A program made the position numbers and the translations under genes. Positions 1 to 5,282 of a stretch of DNA of 5,837 nt are shown here, in pieces; position 1 is the first letter of the stretch; every line of letters starts with the position of its first letter. A model generated the notes under the pieces. It was not told the DNA's origin. It worked only from the letters and a program-made list of their open reading frames with translations, and did not search any database. This DNA comes from Mesotoga sp. (GTDB lineage: Bacteria; Thermotogota; Thermotogae; Petrotogales; Kosmotogaceae), in NCBI GenBank assembly GCA_011620045.1, contig WOZY01000232.1, positions 1-5,837 of the forward strand, in the 5' to 3' direction.

Positions 1-45
1 CTTTCAACTAACGCAGTTCCTTATCTTAGCTTAGATACCTTTTGA

Positions 46-279
46 CTATTCTGATTTGCTAGTAGAAGTTGAAGGTTTCTTGCTGCTATCAGCAGTCGAA
101 GATTTCTTTGAATCTGTGCTGTAGTAGCCCCCACCCTTAAAAACAACTCCCACGCTGTTCAGCAGTTTCTTTAGATGGCCCCCGCATGCTGGGCAAACCG
201 TAAGGGGTTCATCGGACATTTTCTGGAAGGCTTCCATTTCTTCTCCACAGTCTTCACACTCATATCTGTAAAACGGCAT
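46..279 (-). CDS. FmdB-type zinc-ribbon protein (77 aa)
   Basis: Small putative regulatory protein of the FmdB / CxxC_CxxC_SSSS zinc-ribbon family. Two cysteine pairs, C8-x2-C11 and C29-x2-C32, are spaced to bind one zinc ion. The N-terminus MPFYRYECEDCG is typical of the family, as is the following FKGGGYYSTD stretch (about 47-56). From residue 57 the tail is low complexity, rich in Ser, Thr and Lys, which is the family's usual variable end. The ATG is supported by AGGAGG seven bases upstream. It is the last gene of the minus-strand operon, 47 bp after the cupin gene, with no obvious terminator between. The family is named after a Methylophilus gene linked to amidase expression, but the biochemical role is generally unknown, so I assign none. 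The family call is firm and the function is open. Confidence 0.9.
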   Translation of the reverse strand: MPFYRYECEDCGEEMEAFQKMSDEPLTVCPACGGHLKKLLNSVGVVFKGGGYYSTDSKKSSTADSSKKPSTSTSKSE

Positions 280-326
280 GTCGGTTCCTCCTTCGAATCA
301 AATTCAGTTTATCATCTGTATCTATT

Positions 327-695
327 CTATTCCTCATCTGCCGAAGATGGAATCACGCAGATAAATTCGAGGTTTCCCTTTCCCCTGTTCTTGAACTGAT
401 GCTTCACTCCAGAGGGAACGAAAACGTAACTTCCAGCCGGGGCTTCTACCTCGCCCTGGTCAGATACGACTCCGGCTACACCGGCTACAATGAACACCTC
501 GTGTTCCCATGGATGGCTGTGGTTAGGGCTGTATCCGCCCTCTCCGACGGTGAACAACCTCATCACGAAATTCGAGGCACCTTGTGCCTTTCCTATCAAT
601 ACGCGCTTTGCAACGCTCTTCACATTTTCATTGTCGAAGAGCTGTGGATTGATTTCAAGCGCTTTGCCTATCCGAATTCTGTCTGACACTGTCAT
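327..695 (-). CDS. Small single-domain cupin protein (122 aa)
   Basis: Single-domain cupin, probably a cytoplasmic metal-binding beta-barrel. Cupin motif 1 is visible at residues 53-72, with H59, H61 and E66 as likely metal ligands (GGYSPNHSHPWEHE). Motif 2 at 88-103 matches the classic G(x)5PxG(x)2H(x)3N exactly, with H99 as the fourth ligand. There is no signal peptide or extra domain, and the length is normal for this class. The ATG lies inside the end of jag (41 bp overlap), and its purine-rich GAGGAGG ribosome site also lies within jag. The gap from that site to the ATG is short (4 bp), so GTG at codon 3 is a possible alternative start. Such cupins include enzymes, sugar binders and sensors, and nothing here indicates a substrate. 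Its place downstream of jag suggests co-transcription with the rpmH cluster, but not necessarily a shared function. Confidence 0.88.
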   Translation of the reverse strand: MTVSDRIRIGKALEINPQLFDNENVKSVAKRVLIGKAQGASNFVMRLFTVGEGGYSPNHSHPWEHEVFIVAGVAGVVSDQGEVEAPAGSYVFVPSGVKHQFKNRGKGNLEFICVIPSSADEE

Positions 696-1362
696 AGCGC
701 CTCCTCTTTGAATCTGATCTTCTGTCGTAAGAGAACTTTCTCTCGCTATATTCGACCACGACTTTTCTGTAAGGCTCGAAACCGACGGAATAGCTCTTCA
801 AATCCTCATACTGAGAGACTACCTCGTGAACCAGCCTGCGCTCGAAGGCAAACATGGGTTCCATAACTATCTTGCCCCTCTTAGACAGAGCGGCCTTCGC
901 CGCCCTGTGGGCTATCTCTTCTACCAGCCTCTTTCTTTCAAGCCTGTAATCGCCGATGTCCACGGTGACATTGACTTTCGTTGGGGCCATTCTGTTTGCA
1001 TAGATGTTCAATATGTGCTGCAGCGCGGCCACAGTCTTTCCGTGTTTTCCGATGAGTCTTGCGACTTCCTCGCCTTCGATTCTCACTCTATAAGTTCTTC
1101 CTGCAAGCTTGACCTCGGAGAAGGTCTCTTCGTCGAAGTTTTTCAGGATTCCCTTCAGGAAGTCGTGAAGTTTTCTCTCCCAGTGTTTATCAAGCAAGGT
1201 TACTTCAATAACTGATTCTTTCGACCCGAAGATTCCGAAAAAGCCTTTTGAGCCTTTCTCTTTGACCGAAACTTCAATTTCATCATCATAAGCGTCAAGA
1301 TCTGCCTGAGCTGATCTGATTGCTTCCTCGACTGTTTCGGCCCTGTATTCAACTGGCTTCAT
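655..1362 (-). CDS. jag: Jag/KhpB KH-R3H RNA-binding protein (235 aa)
   Basis: Cytoplasmic RNA-binding protein of the Jag/KhpB (SpoIIIJ-associated) family. In firmicutes the family is linked to cell elongation and division and to RNA binding together with KhpA. Three domains are visible in order. The Jag_N domain (about 2-50) carries the hallmark KGSKGFFGIFG at 36-46. A type II KH domain (about 65-140) carries the GxxG loop in IGKHGKT (104-110). An R3H domain (about 145-209) carries R175-x3-H179. A basic, Ser/Arg-rich tail (210-235) follows. I choose the ATG at 1362 because AGGAGG at 1374-1379 sits 11 bp upstream. The alternative GTG at 1374 overlaps that site and would add four residues. The gene begins 31 bp after yidC. 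YidC-Jag adjacency is widely conserved and suggests a membrane-linked role, which is inference here. Confidence 0.95.
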   Translation of the reverse strand: MKPVEYRAETVEEAIRSAQADLDAYDDEIEVSVKEKGSKGFFGIFGSKESVIEVTLLDKHWERKLHDFLKGILKNFDEETFSEVKLAGRTYRVRIEGEEVARLIGKHGKTVAALQHILNIYANRMAPTKVNVTVDIGDYRLERKRLVEEIAHRAAKAALSKRGKIVMEPMFAFERRLVHEVVSQYEDLKSYSVGFEPYRKVVVEYSERKFSYDRRSDSKRRRYDSVRQNSDRQSA

Positions 1363-1393
1363 TTCGACTAACACCTCCTGAGCGTATCTCCAT

Positions 1394-2740
1394 CTACTTC
1401 GCAGGTTTCTCCGGTAAACCGAGCATCTGCCTGAAAGTCAGTCCCTTTATTCCTTGGCGACTGTAGACTACCCAGCTTATCAAGAGCTGCAGTACACTCT
1501 GGGTGGTCCAGTAAAGCAACAGTCCAGAGGGGAATGTGGCAAACAGTATCGGGAAGATGACCTGCATAATGACTCCTGATCTCGCCGATCTGGCGTCCTG
1601 AGCCGTGAGCAAGGAACTGAATATTCCTACGATCACTGTGATAATAATGAATGGTATGTTCTGCACGAAGTTTCCAACGGAAAGATCCTTCCATATGAGA
1701 AAACCCGGTGTATATGCCATCACTTCACTGAAATACCTTATAGCATTGTATAGAAGGATAAGGACGGGTAACTGAAGAAGTATCGGAAGACATCCCGAGG
1801 CAGGATTGTAACCCTTTTCCTTGTAGAGAGCCATCATTGCTTCCTGCTGCTTTTTGGGATCCTTGTACTTCTTCTTGATTCTATCTACTTCCGGCTGCAG
1901 CATCCTCATCATAAGCATAGATTTAGTCTGGATATGATAAAGAGGATAGAGAATGAATCGAGTCACAATTGTGAAGAGAATCAGTGCCCAACCGAAATTT
2001 CCAGACCACTGATAGAGCCAGAAAAGGAAGTATACTATCCCGTGATAGATCCAGGAGAAGAAGGTCACTCCCCCGAAATCCTGAAGGTCCTTGACGATTG
2101 CATCATATTGTTGAGGAAGAGCCTGTTTTACGTGTATCAACCTCATCGGACCGGCAAATGACTCCAGAAGACCTCTACCGCTATCCGTCTCGTACCTCTG
2201 GAACTTAAAGCTTCCCTGCATCGACGTTATCGCGAAAAGTGTCTTCTGGCCGCTGAACTTATCATAAGTCAAGTAGTATGAGGAATCCGGTCCAAGCGTT
2301 TGATTCACGTATGAGATAAATGGCAGAGCGACCTCTATCTTCTGACTGAAATCAAGCTCGACTTTGAAATCATAGTAAGGACTGTTAAGAATGATATAAG
2401 ACTTGTTGCCTTGCTCATAGTTGAAAGTCACGATGACATTTCCATCGACATCCTTCCTGTAAGAAAACGATATCGGTAGAAGCTCGTTCCCTTCCGCATC
2501 GAAAATGTTGAAACCGTCTTTCCCCAGAGTTTCGTTATAGACGTAAAAGTCGACAGCCTTGTTATCGGCATAACTCGTAACTCCGAGAATCAGACCTTTA
2601 GCAGTATCTAGGGTTACCTTCAGCGTCTTGCCTGAAACTATGAGCGTACTGGTTCCTTCCTGAGTAATAAGCTCTTTGCCCGATACAGAGAGCGTGAATA
2701 ATGTCATGAAGATAAGAGTCAGAATTATCGCTCTTTTCAT
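1394..2740 (-). CDS. yidC: YidC/Oxa1 membrane protein insertase (448 aa)
   Basis: Inner-membrane insertase and chaperone that inserts and folds membrane proteins, alone or with SecYEG. A hydrophobic N-terminal segment (4-20) acts as TM1 or an uncleaved signal. It is followed by a periplasmic beta-rich domain (about 22-225), then the conserved Oxa1 core. The core has an amphipathic helix and TM2 (about 231-268) carrying R261, which matches the conserved Arg of the hydrophilic groove. Next come a charged cytoplasmic hairpin (about 275-312), TM3 (316-336, after [14 protein letters not shown]), TM4 (362-380) and TM5/TM6 (about 388-426). The C-terminal tail is short and weakly basic. The length is close to Thermotoga YidC and shorter than the enterobacterial form. 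The ATG overlaps the yidD stop as ATGA and has AGGAGG 8 bp upstream (2749-2754). An in-frame upstream ATG at 2827 would put 29 non-membrane residues before TM1, so I reject it. Confidence 0.97.
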   Translation of the reverse strand: MKRAIILTLIFMTLFTLSVSGKELITQEGTSTLIVSGKTLKVTLDTAKGLILGVTSYADNKAVDFYVYNETLGKDGFNIFDAEGNELLPISFSYRKDVDGNVIVTFNYEQGNKSYIILNSPYYDFKVELDFSQKIEVALPFISYVNQTLGPDSSYYLTYDKFSGQKTLFAITSMQGSFKFQRYETDSGRGLLESFAGPMRLIHVKQALPQQYDAIVKDLQDFGGVTFFSWIYHGIVYFLFWLYQWSGNFGWALILFTIVTRFILYPLYHIQTKSMLMMRMLQPEVDRIKKKYKDPKKQQEAMMALYKEKGYNPASGCLPILLQLPVLILLYNAIRYFSEVMAYTPGFLIWKDLSVGNFVQNIPFIIITVIVGIFSSLLTAQDARSARSGVIMQVIFPILFATFPSGLLLYWTTQSVLQLLISWVVYSRQGIKGLTFRQMLGLPEKPAK

Positions 2741-2979
2741 TTTTCGTGCCTCCTCAATAGCGTGAAGTGATCTGGTACTTCGTCGAAGCCTCCTGGATTG
2801 AAGGGATTGCATCTCAGTATTCTCCATGTTCCGAGAATCAGCCCCTTGAGGGCTCCAAATCTTTCTATAGCCTCATATGTGTATGCTGAGCATGTGGGAT
2901 AAAACCTGCATCTTGGGCGGGTTCTAGGTGAGATCTTTTTCCTGTAGAAATCTATCAGAAACAGCAGTATCTTTTTCAT
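2737..2979 (-). CDS. yidD: Membrane protein insertion efficiency factor YidD (80 aa)
   Basis: Small membrane-associated protein that assists YidC-dependent insertion, found in nearly all bacteria between rnpA and yidC. An amphipathic N-terminal stretch (1-14, [14 protein letters not shown]) precedes the family core [18 protein letters not shown] (about 16-33), with Cys at the usual positions. The second conserved block, [17 protein letters not shown], is near 57-73. The length is typical. I use the ATG at 2979, preceded by GGAG at 2989-2992 with a 9 bp gap. A TTG at 2994 would add five residues but overlaps that ribosome site. The gene starts inside rnpA (56 bp overlap in another frame) and its TGA overlaps the yidC ATG, so translation of all three is probably coupled. 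Confidence 0.95.
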   Translation of the reverse strand: MKKILLFLIDFYRKKISPRTRPRCRFYPTCSAYTYEAIERFGALKGLILGTWRILRCNPFNPGGFDEVPDHFTLLRRHEK

Positions 2980-3352
2980 CGGACGTTTCTCCAATTTTCT
3001 CAGCGATTCGTATTACAACAGGCACCATATCAATGTATCCAACTTTTCTCTTCTTAAACAGGTCGGATAGATCCTTTCTTGCAATAAAAAGTATATCATA
3101 CCCATTGGGAAACGCTGATTTATTAGTTCTATAGACCTCTTTGACCAGTCTTCTGAGTCGATTTCTCAAGTTCGCCTTCCCGAATTTCCGTTTTATCGAT
3201 ACTCCTATACGAGAAAAAGGCAGACCATTCTTAACATACAATACAACAAAAAAAGGGTCAACTATTGATTTTCCCTTTTTGAAGACTCTGTCGAAGTCTG
3301 CCTTCCTTCTTAGCCTTTCATTTTTACTCAGGGACTGGTCTTTACGGTTCAC
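2924..3352 (-). CDS. rnpA: Ribonuclease P protein component (142 aa)
   Basis: Protein subunit of RNase P, which with the rnpB RNA removes 5' leaders from tRNA precursors. The family's RNR signature is clear at 59-75 ([17 protein letters not shown]), and the N-terminal [21 protein letters not shown] and central [11 protein letters not shown] blocks fit the RnpA fold. The start is GTG at 3352, giving a four-base GTGA overlap with the rpmH stop. The frame stays open upstream to a TAG at 3458-3460 but contains no ATG, GTG or TTG, so this GTG is the furthest-upstream standard start. The protein is longer than the usual 110-120 residues. The extra length is a short N-terminal lead and an acidic C-terminal tail (about 121-142) that runs across the start of yidD. 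The rnpB RNA is not in the window. Confidence 0.96.
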   Translation of the reverse strand: MNRKDQSLSKNERLRRKADFDRVFKKGKSIVDPFFVVLYVKNGLPFSRIGVSIKRKFGKANLRNRLRRLVKEVYRTNKSAFPNGYDILFIARKDLSDLFKKRKVGYIDMVPVVIRIAEKIGETSDEKDTAVSDRFLQEKDLT

Positions 3353-3483
3353 ACAGAAAGTCTCTTTCTTCCCTTTCTTCGTCTGCTTGCGAGCACTTTT
3401 CGGCCACCAACTGTTCTGGATCTGACCAGGAAGCCGTGTGTTCTGTTTCTCTTGACTCTAGATGGTTGGTATGTTCTTTTCAT
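3349..3483 (-). CDS. rpmH: 50S ribosomal protein L34 (44 aa)
   Basis: Very basic 44-residue protein of the large ribosomal subunit, full length for the family. My translation begins [20 protein letters not shown], continues through the conserved [20 protein letters not shown] region and ends in SV. This matches the canonical L34 pattern (KRTYQPS, HGF, GR.VL..RR.KGR). The ATG has GGAGG at 3493-3497, 9 bp upstream. It is the first gene of the minus-strand operon, directly behind a consensus promoter, and its TGA overlaps the GTG of rnpA. Linking L34 and RNase P expression in one leader transcript is the near-universal bacterial arrangement. Confidence 0.98.
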   Translation of the reverse strand: MKRTYQPSRVKRNRTHGFLVRSRTVGGRKVLASRRRKGRKRLSV

Positions 3484-3484
3484 G

Positions 3485-3504
3485 ATTAATAACCTCCAAT
3501 TAAT
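3485..3504 (-). promoter_or_regulatory. ATTAAT repeat pair flanking the rpmH ribosome binding site
   Basis: Two copies of the self-complementary hexamer ATTAAT (3499-3504 and 3485-3490) lie either side of an 8-base stretch containing the GGAGG ribosome binding site of rpmH. In the mRNA they could pair as a six-bp AU stem with the ribosome site in the loop. Such a stem is weak, so a regulatory role is speculative. The ribosome site itself is solid. Confidence 0.35.
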
Positions 3505-3518
3505 GCGTCACAGTGAAC

Positions 3519-3547
3519 ATTATACGGAGTGCAACCGTGACTGTCAA
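3519..3547 (-). promoter_or_regulatory. Consensus sigma-70/SigA promoter of the rpmH operon
   Basis: Read on the minus strand, TTGACA (3542-3547) and TATAAT (3519-3524) are separated by exactly 17 bp, a perfect match to the housekeeping consensus in both boxes and spacing. The expected transcript start is near 3512, leaving a 5' leader of roughly 30 bases before the rpmH ATG. No extended -10 TG and no A/T-rich UP-like tract is evident upstream. A strong constitutive promoter suits a ribosomal-protein operon. Confidence 0.92.
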
Positions 3548-3596
3548 GGCGCTCGCGAATCTCTTCCTCTGTGTGCCGCAACGCAAATCGGAGTTA

Positions 3597-3625
3597 CTGA
3601 AGGTGCAATTGATCAATAGTATAAT
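3597..3625 (+). promoter_or_regulatory. Probable recN promoter with weak -35
   Basis: A perfect -10 TATAAT at 3620-3625 has only a poor -35 at the standard 17 bp distance (CTGAAG at 3597-3602, three of six matches). The predicted start near 3632 would give a 5' leader of about 45 bases before the recN ATG. A strong -10 with a weak -35 fits a promoter that is low level or needs an activator, but this is inference from sequence alone. Confidence 0.6.
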
Positions 3626-3633
3626 AGATTGAT
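3608..3633 (+). repeat. Palindrome and extra half-site around the recN -10 (candidate operator)
   Basis: ATTGATCAAT at 3608-3617 is a perfect 10-bp palindrome ending two bases before the -10 box. A further ATTGAT at 3628-3633 follows the -10, exactly 20 bp (two helical turns) after the first copy. The ATCAAT at 3612-3617 and this ATTGAT form an inverted repeat with the TATAAT in the spacer. This geometry is what a repressor operator would look like. It does not match the LexA box forms I know (CTGT-N8-ACAG or GAAC-N4-GTTC), so no regulator is named. AT-rich composition could produce it by chance. Confidence 0.35.
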
Positions 3634-3667
3634 AGAGTAGTTTAGAGATGCGATCTGTTGCGAAAAT

Positions 3668-3672
3668 GGAGG
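3668..3672 (+). promoter_or_regulatory. Ribosome binding site that decides the recN start
   Basis: GGAGG at 3668-3672 lies five bases before the ATG at 3678 and is the only good ribosome site near the gene's start. It overlaps the upstream in-frame ATG at 3666 and follows the ATG at 3648, neither of which has a comparable site, so translation most likely starts at 3678. Confidence 0.75.
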
Positions 3673-3677
3673 AAAAT

Positions 3678-5273
3678 ATGCTGCTGTCTCTGGCTGGAAA
3701 TGATTTTCTCACTTTCAAGGAGTTCTATGTTGAGTTTTCTAGCGGCATGAATGCTATAACCGGTGAATCTGGAGCCGGCAAAACAGTGTTTCTGAAGGCT
3801 CTTAGGGCAGTCCTTGGCTTTCCTCCGCAGTGGGACAATGACAGTGCGGGAAGCATCGAGGGAAACTTTGAAGTCGATAGTTCGTTGTCGTCAAGACTAA
3901 AAGAGATGGGAATAGAAATTGATGGAGACCAGCTCCTTGTTACCGTTAGTTTTACCGGGCAAAGAACGATCTATAGAATGAACGGGAGGATGGTGCCGAG
4001 GCAGATAGTCCAGACTGCCTTTCGCGACAGAGTGGAGATCCATTCTCAGCACAGCAGTATAGGCTTGCTTGATGAATCGAAACACCATGTGATTCTCGAT
4101 CATGCCCTAAGGGGAGAGGAAAGCCTAAACCATTATAGAGAGCTTTATGGAGAGTTCATGAAGGTGAGACGGGAGTTTGATTCATTTAGTGTCGACCCGG
4201 CTCAGATCGAAAGAGAAAAGGACTTCCTGAGTTTTCAGATAAATGAGATTGAGCAGGCAGAGCTTCGGCCGGGAGAAGACCAGGTCGTTGAGATGAAGTA
4301 TACCAGATACAGAAACGCCCAGACTCTAATCGATACGTTTCAGGAACTGAGAGAGATCCTGAAGGACGGCGAGCTCTCCGTATATAACTCTCTCAATGAT
4401 GCAGTGACTATCATTGAAAAGATAGAGGATTTCGGATACAAGGGATGGCATGAAAATCTGCAGATCGCCCTTGAGGAACTGGATTCTCTTTACTCGATGG
4501 TCGAAGAGGAGAGAGACTCACTCGAAATCGACGACGAGGAATTCACCGCAATCGAAAACAGGATGACGCTGATTCAGGGGCTCAAGAGGAAGTACGGAGA
4601 TTCCGCTGAAAAGATTCTCTCGAGGCTCGAAACATTCAAGAGGGAGCTTAGCGCACTTCAAGAGCTCGAGGAGAGGAAAGAGAAACTTAAGAGGCTTGAA
4701 GAGGATCTCGTGGTCAGAATGAAGAAGACCGGACTGGTCCTTGATCAAAAGAGAGCTGCAAGGGCGGAGGAGATAGAAGAGCAAATCAAATTGCATCTTG
4801 AGGATCTCAGGATGAAGGGTGCGGAGCTGAGATTCCACCTCCAGCCAGAGGAGATGCCCAAGAGTTATGGAACTTCCAGGGTCACCATGATGGTAAAGAC
4901 TAACCCGGGAATGGAATTTATGGAGATAGGAAAAGTCGCTTCCGGCGGTGAGCTTTCAAGATTCTTGTTGGCTCTGGAGTCAGCCTTGAAGGACCAGCTG
5001 GATCTTGAGACAATAGTATTCGATGAAGTTGATTCCGGGGTCGGCCAGAGGCTGGGAACAGTAGTCGCGGAAAAACTCAGGGAGATCTCGGGCGAGATTC
5101 AAACTATCGTAATAACACACCTACCTCAAATTGCGCTAATTGCAGACATGCATTTTGTTGTAAGGAAGGAGCAGGTTGACTCGGAGACAGTTTCCAGGAT
5201 TGAAGAGCTTCACGGTTGCTCAAAGGAAAGGGAAATTGAGGAGATGAGCGGCCAGATACCAGAGCAGGAGTAG
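3678..5273 (+). CDS. recN: DNA repair ATPase RecN (531 aa)
   Basis: SMC-like ATPase that binds DNA ends and acts in recombinational repair of double-strand breaks. The N-terminal half-ATPase holds Walker A GESGAGKT (29-36) and the family-typical QHSSIGLLDES region (124-134). Residues about 150-385 form the charged coiled-coil arm, rich in Glu, Lys and Arg. The C-terminal half-ATPase holds the ABC signature ASGGELSR (421-428), Walker B TIVFDEVDSGVG (445-456, with D449 and E450) and the switch histidine H481 in VITHLPQIA. All catalytic elements are intact. The ATG at 3678 is chosen because of its GGAGG and because the protein then starts MLLSLAGNDF, as RecN proteins usually do. In-frame ATGs at 3648 and 3666 are less likely. 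The protein is slightly short, and after EEMSGQ the usual final helix is nearly absent. It is transcribed divergently from the rpmH operon. Confidence 0.96.
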   Translation: MLLSLAGNDFLTFKEFYVEFSSGMNAITGESGAGKTVFLKALRAVLGFPPQWDNDSAGSIEGNFEVDSSLSSRLKEMGIEIDGDQLLVTVSFTGQRTIYRMNGRMVPRQIVQTAFRDRVEIHSQHSSIGLLDESKHHVILDHALRGEESLNHYRELYGEFMKVRREFDSFSVDPAQIEREKDFLSFQINEIEQAELRPGEDQVVEMKYTRYRNAQTLIDTFQELREILKDGELSVYNSLNDAVTIIEKIEDFGYKGWHENLQIALEELDSLYSMVEEERDSLEIDDEEFTAIENRMTLIQGLKRKYGDSAEKILSRLETFKRELSALQELEERKEKLKRLEEDLVVRMKKTGLVLDQKRAARAEEIEEQIKLHLEDLRMKGAELRFHLQPEEMPKSYGTSRVTMMVKTNPGMEFMEIGKVASGGELSRFLLALESALKDQLDLETIVFDEVDSGVGQRLGTVVAEKLREISGEIQTIVITHLPQIALIADMHFVVRKEQVDSETVSRIEELHGCSKEREIEEMSGQIPEQE

Positions 5274-5282
5274 AGGTGAAGC

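Noticed and set aside
1..45. Start of another minus-strand gene, or a terminator, after the FmdB gene
   Set aside because: A purine-rich AAGGAA and a TTG can be found on the minus strand, but only a couple of codons would fit in the window. No GC-rich stem with a T-run is visible.
399..711. Plus-strand open frames opposite the cupin gene
   Set aside because: The minus strand encodes a cupin with both signature motifs intact. The plus-strand translations show no domain features.
826..1215. Plus-strand open frame of 129 codons opposite jag
   Set aside because: It lies entirely antisense to the well-supported jag gene and encodes no recognisable motif. It is explained as a shadow of the jag codons.
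1368..1694. Second minus-strand open frame overlapping the 3' part of yidC
   Set aside because: It is in a different frame from yidC, which carries the conserved YidC transmembrane core here. The product has no recognisable motif.
2741..2827. Longer yidC starting at the ATG at 2827
   Set aside because: It would add 29 polar residues before TM1 and overlap most of the yidD end. The ATG at 2740 has an AGGAGG site and an ATGA overlap.
3484..3677. Replication origin in the rpmH-recN intergenic region
   Set aside because: I found no DnaA-box cluster (TTATCCACA-like) and no AT-rich unwinding region beyond promoter elements, and dnaA is absent from the window.
4518..4838. Minus-strand open frame of 106 codons within recN
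   Set aside because: It is antisense to the RecN coiled coil. Leu-rich shadow frames are expected opposite Glu/Lys-rich coding sequence.
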